Assembly: GCA_934589675.1 (NCBI GenBank)
Contig: CAKTOF010000029.1
Span: 1 to 13,040, forward strand
Direction of reading: 5' to 3'
Length of the DNA: 13,040 nucleotides
From: an uncultured Oscillospiraceae bacterium
GTDB taxonomy: Bacteria; Bacillota; Clostridia; Oscillospirales; Oscillospiraceae
Shown: one piece after another, positions 6,666-13,040 of the stretch
How positions within the stretch are numbered: the stretch's first letter is position 1
Layout of the letters: the number at the start of each line of letters is the position of its first letter
The notes under the pieces: model-generated
Told to the model about the DNA's origin: nothing
What the model saw: only the letters and a program-made list of their open reading frames with translations
The model's database searches: none
Program-made: the position numbers and the translations under genes

Positions 6666-6761
6666 CGGGGTCCCTCCTTTGCTGGAATGATATGATTCAG
6701 CGGGTGGTTACAGAGCCTGCTGAAAGGGTAACATATTGTAATATATCGCTGACAATCTACA

Positions 6762-6789
6762 AGTATAACTATTTGCGAAAAAAAGTCAA
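6762..6789 (-). promoter_or_regulatory. Sigma-A promoter of the 3D-domain gene
   Basis: Minus strand: -35 TTGACT (6784-6789), 16-bp T-rich spacer, -10 TATACT (6762-6767). The start is expected near 6755, leaving a leader of about 90 nt. That leader is too short for a ydaO-type c-di-AMP riboswitch, which often precedes such genes; only a short TTCAGC/GCTGAA hairpin is visible. The roughly 150 bp between this promoter and the divergent thrS promoter hold nothing I can name. Confidence 0.8.
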
Positions 6790-6945
6790 GCTTTTTGCTG
6801 ATTTTTCAGGAAAGGCCAAACTTTTTGAGCTTGAATCAGCAGGTGCTGCGTGCGCAATATCTGGAGAGAGACAGGGCGAAACGGCACGATATGTTGCAAA
6901 AATGGTTACAAAACTGTTAACGCAGCAAAAATGAAAAAATCGTGT

Positions 6946-6974
6946 TTGACAGCCGGTTTTTTTCGTGGTATATT
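6946..6974 (+). promoter_or_regulatory. Sigma-A promoter of thrS
   Basis: A perfect -35 TTGACA (6946-6951), 17-bp spacer, and extended -10 TGGTATATT (hexamer 6969-6974). The start is expected near 6981, directly before the T-box leader. Confidence 0.9.
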
Positions 6975-6980
6975 GCATCT

Positions 6981-7235
6981 AAACACGAAAACCGGCTATG
7001 AAGGAGATACCGGGCACCGCGCGCGGCGGCAGAGAGGGGCGGCCATTTGGCTGGAAGCTGCCCCGGCAGATGCGGCGGGCGCCTGACCACTCCGGAGCCG
7101 CCCGGACAACCGGGACGGGCCCGCCCGTTACAGCGGCCAAAGAGCGACGGCGCAAGCCGTAAGCAGGGTGGAACCGTGAGATATATTTGTAATGTATCCC
7201 ACCCCTGATCACAACATCAGGGGTGGGATTTTTTT
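6981..7235 (+). promoter_or_regulatory. T-box riboswitch, threonine specifier ACC
   Basis: The leader RNA senses uncharged tRNA-Thr and lets transcription continue into thrS. The T-box core AGGGTGGAACCGTG is at 7165-7178; its TGGA would pair with a tRNA 3' end UCCA. Stem I starts with GGCT...AGCC (pairing near 7003 and 7097), a K-turn-like ATGAA bulge, then GGAG with CTCC. The specifier loop on its 3' side holds ACC (7086-7088), a threonine codon, just before the CTCC strand. The terminator at 7197-7235 is the OFF state. The identity agrees with the downstream gene. Confidence 0.93.
7197..7235 (+). terminator. Regulated terminator of the T-box leader
   Basis: A 13-bp perfect stem (7197-7209 with 7216-7228) with loop CACAAC is followed by seven T. 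It lies 19 bp after the T-box sequence and 30 bp before the thrS start, so it is the attenuator rather than the end of a gene. Confidence 0.93.
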
Positions 7236-7265
7236 CGCCCCGAAGTATTTGAGGAGGGACAGATC

Positions 7266-9011
7266 ATGTCCGAAGAGAACCTGTATACCTTTGAAAACGA
7301 GACCTACCGCAAAACGTACTGGCACACCTGCAGCCACGTTCTGGCGCAGGCCGTCAAGCGCCTGTATCCGGAGACGAAGCTCGCCATCGGCCCGTCCATC
7401 GACAACGGGTTTTACTACGACCTCGACTCCGAGACCGTCTTTACGCCCGAGGTGCTTGAGAAGATCGAGGCCGAGATGCGCAAGATCTGCAAGGAGAAGC
7501 TCAAGCTCGAGCGCTTCGAGCTTCCGCGCGCGGAGGCGCTGGAGCTTGTGAAGGACGAGCCGTACAAGGTCGAGCTCATCAACGACCTGCCGGAGGACGC
7601 CGTCATCAGCTTCTACCGTCAGGGCGAGTTCACCGACCTGTGCGCCGGCCCGCACCTCGACTCCACCGGCCGCATCAAGGGCAACGGCATCAAGCTGACC
7701 AGCTGCACGGGCGCATACTGGCGCGGCGACTCCAGCCGCAAGATGCTCCAGCGCATCTACGGCGTCGCCTATCCGAAGAAGGAGCAGCTCGACGAGTACC
7801 TTCAGATGCTCGAAGAGGCCAAAAAGCGCGACCACCGCAAGCTCGGCCGCGAGCTGGGGCTTTTCATGCTGACCGAGGAGGGCCCCGGCTTCCCGTTCTT
7901 CCTGCCGAAGGGCATGGTGCTGCGCAACGCGCTCATCGACTACTGGCGTCAGGTGCACAAAAAGTACGGCTACGTCGAAATTTCGACGCCGATGATCTTA
8001 AACCGCGCCCTCTGGGAGCGCAGCGGCCACTGGGATCACTATAAGGACAACATGTACACGACCGTCATCGACGGCGAGGATTACGCCATCAAGCCGATGA
8101 ACTGCCCGGGCGGCATGCTCGTCTACGCGGCCGAGCCGCATTCTTACCGCGATCTGCCGCTTCGCTGCGGCGAGCTGGGCCTTGTCCACCGCCACGAGCT
8201 CTCCGGCGCGCTGCACGGCCTGTTCCGCGTCCGCTGCTTCACGCAGGACGACGCGCACATCTTCATGACGCGCGAGCAGATGAAGGACGAGATCAAAAAT
8301 GTCGTCCGCCTGTTCGACGAGGTCTACTCCACGTTCGGCCTGCACTACGAGATCGAGCTGTCCACCATGCCGGAGGATCACATCGGCACGGTCGAGGAGT
8401 GGGAGGAGAACCAGGACATCCTCCGGAATGCCATCACCGAGATGGGCAAGACGTACGTCGTCAACGAGGGCGACGGCGCGTTCTACGGCCCGAAGCTCGA
8501 CTTCCACATCGAGGACTGCCTCGGCCGCACGTGGCAGTGCGGCACCATCCAGCTCGACAGCCAGCTGCCCGAGCGCTTTGAGCTCGAGTACACCGGCGCC
8601 GACGGCGAGAAGCATCGCCCGATCATGATCCACCGCGTCGTCTTCGGCTCCATCGAGCGCTTCATCGGCGTCATCACCGAGCACTTCGCCGGCGCGTTCC
8701 CGACGTGGCTGGCCCCGGTGCAGACGACGATCCTGCCGATCACCGACCGCGCCAACGACTACGCCGAGCAGCTCAAGGCGAAGCTCGACGAGGCGGGCGT
8801 GCGCGTTGAGACCGACCTTCGCAACGAGAAGATCGGCAAGAAGATCCGCGAGGCGCAGATGCAGAAGATCCCGTATATGCTCGTCGTAGGCGACAAGGAA
8901 GCCGAAAACGGCACCGTCTCCGTCCGTACCCGCACCGGCGGCGACGAGGGCGCAATGAGCGTCGAGGAGTTCCTTGCGAAGATCCAGACGGAGATCAAAG
9001 ACAAAAAGTGA
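7266..9011 (+). CDS. thrS: Threonine--tRNA ligase, form lacking the TGS domain
   Basis: Charges tRNA-Thr with threonine (EC 6.1.1.3). The product is 581 aa, about 60 shorter than the common form of roughly 640 aa, because the N-terminal TGS domain is absent; it begins directly at the editing domain. The editing site has HxxxH (His20, His24) and CxxxH (Cys126, His130 in DLCAGPHLDSTG), so proofreading of serine should be retained. The class II core follows: PMNCPGGM (278-285, zinc Cys280), motif 2 HRHELSGALHGLFRVRCFTQDDAHIF within 308-333 (zinc His331), and motif 3 around SIERFIGVITEHF. The anticodon-binding domain starts at about WLAPVQ. The start has GGAGGG about 8 nt upstream. Expression is set by the T-box leader; a strong terminator follows. 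Confidence 0.97.
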   Translation: MSEENLYTFENETYRKTYWHTCSHVLAQAVKRLYPETKLAIGPSIDNGFYYDLDSETVFTPEVLEKIEAEMRKICKEKLKLERFELPRAEALELVKDEPYKVELINDLPEDAVISFYRQGEFTDLCAGPHLDSTGRIKGNGIKLTSCTGAYWRGDSSRKMLQRIYGVAYPKKEQLDEYLQMLEEAKKRDHRKLGRELGLFMLTEEGPGFPFFLPKGMVLRNALIDYWRQVHKKYGYVEISTPMILNRALWERSGHWDHYKDNMYTTVIDGEDYAIKPMNCPGGMLVYAAEPHSYRDLPLRCGELGLVHRHELSGALHGLFRVRCFTQDDAHIFMTREQMKDEIKNVVRLFDEVYSTFGLHYEIELSTMPEDHIGTVEEWEENQDILRNAITEMGKTYVVNEGDGAFYGPKLDFHIEDCLGRTWQCGTIQLDSQLPERFELEYTGADGEKHRPIMIHRVVFGSIERFIGVITEHFAGAFPTWLAPVQTTILPITDRANDYAEQLKAKLDEAGVRVETDLRNEKIGKKIREAQMQKIPYMLVVGDKEAENGTVSVRTRTGGDEGAMSVEEFLAKIQTEIKDKK

Positions 9012-9024
9012 TCGCTTAAAAACG

Positions 9025-9063
9025 AAAACGGCGCGGCCCAGACGGAGCCGCGCCGTTTTTTTA
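9025..9063 (+). terminator. Rho-independent terminator of thrS
   Basis: Stem AACGGCGCGGC with GCCGCGCCGTT (9027-9037, 9047-9057) is followed by a run of T to 9062. It marks the left edge of the host-type sequence; base composition drops sharply after it. Confidence 0.93.
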
Positions 9064-9120
9064 TATGAGATCGCAGCAAAATGCACAAAAAGAAAGAAAT
9101 ACATCGAGCAGATTCGTACA

Positions 9121-9149
9121 TTGACAACATAAATTGTGAATGGGATAAT
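9121..9149 (+). promoter_or_regulatory. Strong sigma-A promoter of the secreted peptidase gene
   Basis: A perfect -35 TTGACA (9121-9126), 17-bp spacer, -10 GATAAT (9144-9149). The start is expected near 9156, giving a leader of about 125 nt that begins with the hairpin at 9156-9187. A TATAAT at 9204-9209 lacks a -35 partner. Confidence 0.8.
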
Positions 9150-9155
9150 TCAACA

Positions 9156-9187
9156 TAGATGGCGGGCTAATAATGTGCGCCCATCTA
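9156..9187 (+). other. Hairpin at the predicted mRNA 5' end
   Basis: TAGATGG (9156-9162) and CCATCTA (9181-9187) are perfect 7-bp arms around an 18-nt loop that could pair partly (CGGGC with GCGC). It begins at the predicted transcription start. It could stabilise the mRNA or serve as an operator. Confidence 0.5.
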
Positions 9188-9279
9188 GTCTCAAAATGGT
9201 TAATATAATACGATAAAGAGGGTGATAAAGGTGGTTTGATAGATTTGGAAGGAGTGGCTTTTGCGAGAAAGGAGCAATT

Positions 9280-10551
9280 ATGTACAGACATACTATTACT
9301 TCTCAAATGCGTCGTTATAAGAAGCCCTTTAGTGTTATGCTTGTTGTGGCCCTTGTGATTTGTATGGTTACGCCGTGTAGCGCGGCTACTAAATATGCTG
9401 CTGTTGGCGATAGTGAATCTACAGAAATGATGGATTCACTCGACATTCTTCTTGCTGCATTTCGCGTCCTAGGTGGAGAGGCGGAGTCTGAGAGCGCTGT
9501 GTGGGAGAACATATCGGGTATCAGAGATATTCAACCGCTTTACGATGTTGAGCACAGCGTAATAGCGTATTATCTTGCTTTTGACCCGTACGGCTATGCA
9601 ATTATTAACAATAATTTAAACAATCCAATCGTTATGGAGTATTCTCCGGTAAATAACGTGTCGATGGATTCTACGTTTCGGGAAGTGAAAACTTCTGAAA
9701 AAGCATCTGGAGAAGTTGACTTTGTTTGCTATGGTGGGCCTATGAGTGTCTGTACCTATAGTGAAGTGCAGTCAGATATTGCAACGCTGGGCCAGAGTGC
9801 GATGACAGAATTACCTGTGGAAACAATTTACGGTTACATGAAAGCAACTAATAGCAATGAACGTAGCGCCCATCTAAAGCTACGTGCTTATGTTGAAGAA
9901 CAGTATGGACAAGATGTAGTTCCTGATATTGCTACGACATTTAGTGCTAGAGGTTCTTATACTATAGCTGAACTCAAGGAAATGTATAATATCATTGATT
10001 GGGGGAATATGCCGGTCGCGACATATACGTCGGGGTACTTAAATTCACTTTCTGCGTCTGGATATGGTACAACGGGTATGTATAATGGCGTGGATGGTGC
10101 TACGAATCACTGCGCTTCGGTTGCTGGACTCAATCTAATTATCCATTATAAGAATTATTTGAATGCATCGAATCTGATGACGAACAACACATCGGCAGAT
10201 GATAAAGAAGAGACGTTTGTAGCCATTCACTCACTTATGGGAAACGGACCTGTTTTGTTGGGTGCATTTGAATCGGCAATGTCCTCCTATGTAACTGCTC
10301 GGGGATATACGTATAGGTCAACATCGGGCGGAAATTATGCGGCACAAAGGCAGGGAATTACGGTTCAAAGAATGGGAATAATTATCGTAGCAGGTTCTAT
10401 AACAAACTGGCATACAATCAATGTGGTCGGTTATCGTGATTATACGGGTGGCGAAAGCTATATGAGAGTGATTGACGGCTGGGAAGATACAACGCTTCGA
10501 TTTATCAATCAAAGTAGTATAGCATTTGGGGCCTGTGTTTGGATTTCGTAA
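9280..10551 (+). CDS. Secreted papain/C39-like cysteine peptidase with prodomain (predicted)
   Basis: 423 aa, AT-rich with codons unlike its neighbours. A signal peptide (about 10-36: MRRYKK, hydrophobic VMLVVALVICMV, cleavage near PCSAA) exports it. Residues 45-215 look like a streptopain-type propeptide (YYLAFDPYGYAIIN at 97-110, then NPIVMEYSP). The likely catalytic domain is about 225-423: Cys278 in NHCASVAGLNLI, His378 in NWHTINVVGY and Asp399 in RVIDGWED give a Cys-His-Asp arrangement of the C39/papain type, and WGN near 241 could belong to the substrate side. The family call rests on motif pattern only; specificity is unknown. The ATG at 9280 has AAAGGAG 6 nt upstream; ATG 9307 is an alternative. 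No transporter, immunity or substrate gene is adjacent, so a bacteriocin-processing role is not supported. Confidence 0.75.
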   Translation: MYRHTITSQMRRYKKPFSVMLVVALVICMVTPCSAATKYAAVGDSESTEMMDSLDILLAAFRVLGGEAESESAVWENISGIRDIQPLYDVEHSVIAYYLAFDPYGYAIINNNLNNPIVMEYSPVNNVSMDSTFREVKTSEKASGEVDFVCYGGPMSVCTYSEVQSDIATLGQSAMTELPVETIYGYMKATNSNERSAHLKLRAYVEEQYGQDVVPDIATTFSARGSYTIAELKEMYNIIDWGNMPVATYTSGYLNSLSASGYGTTGMYNGVDGATNHCASVAGLNLIIHYKNYLNASNLMTNNTSADDKEETFVAIHSLMGNGPVLLGAFESAMSSYVTARGYTYRSTSGGNYAAQRQGITVQRMGIIIVAGSITNWHTINVVGYRDYTGGESYMRVIDGWEDTTLRFINQSSIAFGACVWIS

Positions 10552-10552
10552 T

Positions 10553-11047
10553 GTGATTAGAAGAATACCAATACGCCTTTTGTGTTGTGCGGCGGTCTGT
10601 GCGGTGTATGCCGGGCTGTATTTTGCGGGCGCGGCGGCTCTGCGGCGCGCGCCGGGGTATGGATACCTGTTCGGCTGGCTGACGCATCCGGGGCAGCCGC
10701 TCTGGTGGGGCGCGATGGCGGTCTCGGCGCTGCCTGCGGCCTGCGGGTGGGGGCGCTGCGCCGGGGTGATGACGGGTGGCTTCGCGGCGTCGGTGCTCCT
10801 CGCGTCCGCTTTGTCCGCGGAGACGGCGTGGGCGGTCTGGGCGGCGCTGTTTCTGGCGTCGGCGCTTGCGGGCTTTTTCGTGCAGAGCCGGTGCGGCGAT
10901 GTTTCCGACGAGCGTCTCGCGGCCGCGGCTGCGGTCGCGACGGTCATAACCATCGCGGCGGGCATTGCGGCGGCGTATCTTGCGGTGTTCCTGCTCGTGT
11001 TCGCCGCGCTGCTGTGGGCGTTCGTGATCTGGCGGGTCCGGCACTGA
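10553..11047 (+). CDS. Hypothetical polytopic membrane protein
   Basis: 164 aa from GTG 10553, or 173 aa from TTG 10526; neither start has a clear ribosome binding site. The GTG lies one base after the peptidase stop (TAATGTG), so re-initiation after the peptidase is possible. I do not recognise a family. About four hydrophobic stretches are visible: near residues 7-30, 48-72, 74-108 and 125-160, and the C-terminus is basic (WRVRH). Codons from about 10590 on are GC-rich and host-like, while the first dozen codons (AGA, ATA) match the AT-rich island. This suggests that the original 5' end and promoter were lost when the island arrived, so the gene may be a remnant. Confidence 0.55.
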   Translation: MIRRIPIRLLCCAAVCAVYAGLYFAGAAALRRAPGYGYLFGWLTHPGQPLWWGAMAVSALPAACGWGRCAGVMTGGFAASVLLASALSAETAWAVWAALFLASALAGFFVQSRCGDVSDERLAAAAAVATVITIAAGIAAAYLAVFLLVFAALLWAFVIWRVRH

Positions 11048-11059
11048 AATTTTGTGCAC

Positions 11060-11088
11060 TTGACAAAAGTTCGGGCTCGAACTAAAAT
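11060..11088 (+). promoter_or_regulatory. Promoter with operator-like palindrome in the spacer
   Basis: A perfect -35 TTGACA (11060-11065) and -10 TAAAAT (11083-11088) are 17 bp apart. The spacer contains AGTTCG-GGCT-CGAACT (11069-11084), a perfect 6-bp inverted repeat running into the -10. A repressor bound there would block polymerase. The start is expected near 11095. Confidence 0.8.
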
Positions 11089-11121
11089 GGAAGCATCCAC
11101 AACAAAAGGAGGAGAGCTTCT

Positions 11122-11340
11122 GTGAGACCCTGGATCGGATCGATTGACCAGCTCGGCTTTGTCGTGCGCGATCTGGATGCGTGCGTGCGGCTGTTTGCCG
11201 ATCAGTACGGCATCTACGCCGACCACACGGAGCTTCTCGGCATCTATCTCGAGCTGCACAAGCGGCCGGAGGATTTCCAGCCGCCGCAGATCGAGCTGCG
11301 CAGCTATCCGGAGGGGCTGGAGCTCCATTTCGGCGAATAA
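11122..11340 (+). CDS. Small VOC (glyoxalase-like) half-domain protein, 72 aa
   Basis: A soluble 72-aa protein starting at GTG with AAGGAGG about 9 nt upstream. Residues 7-31 (IDQLGFVVRDLDACVRLFAD then QYGI) resemble the first strand-helix of vicinal-oxygen-chelate proteins, with the usual 'VVRDL..A..LF...GI' spacing. The rest ends EGLELHFGE. Full VOC proteins are about 120-140 aa with two such modules, so this is half size. Its own strong promoter, a putative operator and a terminator directly after the stop argue for a functional short gene rather than debris. Substrate and partner are unknown; metal-ligand residues cannot be assigned with confidence. Confidence 0.7.
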   Translation: MRPWIGSIDQLGFVVRDLDACVRLFADQYGIYADHTELLGIYLELHKRPEDFQPPQIELRSYPEGLELHFGE

Positions 11341-11381
11341 AAAAATACACCCGGCAGCGAGCGCTGCCGGGTGCGTTTTTT
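11341..11381. terminator. Bidirectional terminator between the VOC-like gene and ychF
   Basis: An 11-bp perfect stem CACCCGGCAGC with GCTGCCGGGTG (11348-11358, 11363-11373) and loop GAGC. T runs follow on the plus strand and, on the minus strand, after the other arm, so it serves both convergent genes. Confidence 0.93.
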
Positions 11382-11386
11382 GAAAA

Positions 11387-12484
<1,098 letters not shown>

Positions 12485-12631
12485 TTGTACTCATTCTCCT
12501 TCGATTTTCCTGCTTCATCGCAGAGCTTTCTTCCGCCGGAAGATGCCCCTGCCGCATTCTTTGCTTCGCAGACGTTTGCCCATTCGGAGGCACTTTTCTC
12601 ACTATGAGAAGAAGTCCCGATACATTTTATG

Positions 12632-12660
12632 ATTGTAGCACAAGGGCTTTCTTTTCTCAA
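12632..12660 (-). promoter_or_regulatory. Sigma-A promoter of ychF
   Basis: Minus strand: -35 TTGAGA (12655-12660), 17-bp spacer, -10 TACAAT (12632-12637). The start is expected near 12625, giving an unusually long leader of about 140 nt. Apart from a hairpin (CTTCTTCTCA/TGAGAAAAG near 12596-12616) I see no known riboswitch. Confidence 0.75.
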
Positions 12661-12766
12661 TAGTGAACTTGCTCTCAAATTGCCATCACGAATTTCGCCA
12701 AGAATGCTGACGCACGATCTGTTCGTGTGGTATCATGTTCGCGAACGGAGTGCTCGTGCAGGTACA

Positions 12767-12949
12767 GCATATGACCTGACCGGCAAGACGGTCATCCCAT
12801 TTGCGACCTCCGGAGGAAGCGGCATTGGCAAGACGAACGAACGCCTTGCGCCGAGCGGCAAAGGCGCAAAGCTGATGGACGGCAAGGTTTTCAAGGGCAA
12901 CGTCGGGCATCAGGAGCTTGCGGCGTGGGTTGAAGGACTTGGACTTTAA
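12767..12949 (+). pseudogene. Flavodoxin C-terminal remnant
   Basis: Sixty codons ending at a stop encode the C-terminal half of a flavodoxin: AYDLTGKTVIPFATSGGSGIG, then KTNERLAP, LMDGKVFKGN and a final helix ELAAWVEGLGL. Flavodoxins are normally 140-180 aa. The N-terminal phosphate-binding loop (GxTxxxA) and the 'FPIWW' region that should precede it are absent, and upstream in-frame codons (12629-12766) do not resemble the family. No ribosome binding site supports an internal start. It is best read as a 5'-truncated pseudogene. The region 12485-12766 otherwise holds only the ychF leader and promoter. Confidence 0.8.
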
Positions 12950-12987
12950 GGGACAGACAAATCTGAAGTTGTGGAGGTAAAATATAG

Positions 12988-13040
12988 ATGAATCAAGGTA
13001 GAATTATTGTAATCACAGGTGCGCCGGGGACAGGAAAAAC
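12988..13040 (+). CDS. P-loop NTPase, N-terminal fragment cut by window end
   Basis: Only 17 complete codons are present: MNQGRIIVITGAPGTGK, with the last partial codon consistent with Thr. A Walker A motif GAPGTGKT follows directly after a hydrophobic first strand. GGAGG at 12973-12977 lies 10 nt upstream. It may be a small kinase, zeta-toxin-like or AAA-type ATPase; the fragment cannot decide. The upstream 38 bp have no terminator after the flavodoxin remnant. Confidence 0.8.
   Translation, partial: MNQGRIIVITGAPGTGK

Noticed and set aside
6720..6750. Possible WalR (YycF) site upstream of the wall protein (GGTAAC...TGTAAT)
   Set aside because: The hexamers are 10 rather than 11 bp apart and the first is off consensus; they also lie downstream of the promoter.
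6666..6760. c-di-AMP (ydaO) riboswitch ahead of the 3D-domain gene
   Set aside because: The leader of about 90 nt is too short and lacks the conserved core.
7998..9104. 368-aa frame antisense to thrS, and the 308-aa frame antisense to ychF (11552-12478)
   Set aside because: Shadows of strongly conserved genes with no ribosome binding site or recognisable domain.
9061..9306. 81-aa minus-strand frame in the AT-rich upstream region
   Set aside because: Overlaps the thrS terminator and the peptidase promoter and start; no ribosome binding site or family features.
11069..11084. LexA/SOS box in the promoter at 11060
   Set aside because: The half-sites are in the reverse order (GTTCG-N4-CGAAC) to the Gram-positive SOS box (CGAAC-N4-GTTCG).

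Overview
The window looks like chromosomal DNA of a high-G+C member of the Clostridia, most likely an Oscillospiraceae-type gut anaerobe (inference). The reasons are a T-box riboswitch ahead of thrS, a GTP-type PEP carboxykinase, a secreted ubiquitin-like/G5/3D cell-wall protein, a tRNA with encoded CCA, strong GGAGG ribosome binding sites, consensus TTGACA/TATAAT promoters and palindromic 'CCTCCCCT...AGGGGAGG' dispersed repeats. Codons strongly prefer G or C in third position, which creates many long false antisense ORFs.

Layout. 1-233: tRNA-Gln(CTG) on the minus strand with its own promoter and terminator, then the terminator of the next gene. 234-2060: pckG (minus) with promoter. 2127-3721: ksgA (rsmA) followed with no gap by a YjjG-like HAD phosphatase, a two-gene minus-strand operon. 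3745-5094: a divergent plus-strand pair, a conserved 136-aa protein of unknown function overlapping a lipoprotein nuclease whose C-terminus is rewritten by a repeat. 5046-5485: two related palindromic repeat units with a further short palindrome between them. 5489-6789: a secreted ubiquitin-like/G5/3D wall protein (minus). 6946-9066: T-box leader with Thr specifier ACC and thrS encoding a TGS-less ThrRS. 9121-10551: an AT-rich island carrying one secreted papain/C39-like cysteine peptidase with a perfect promoter. 10553-11047: a host-like membrane protein at the island edge without a convincing start. 11060-11340: a 72-aa half-VOC-like protein whose promoter spacer holds a perfect palindrome. 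11341-12660: shared terminator and ychF (minus) with a long leader. 12767-12949: the C-terminal remnant of a flavodoxin. 12988-13040: start of a P-loop NTPase cut by the window end.

Most of the window is conserved housekeeping: gluconeogenesis/anaplerosis (pckG), rRNA methylation (ksgA), translation (thrS, ychF, tRNA-Gln) and wall remodelling. The accessory interest lies in four places: the nuclease gene whose end is now made of repeat DNA, the within-unit matching of the repeat arms, the AT-rich peptidase island, and the small VOC-like gene with a putative operator. I did not see a CRISPR array, an IS transposase, a toxin-antitoxin pair or a recognisable defence system.
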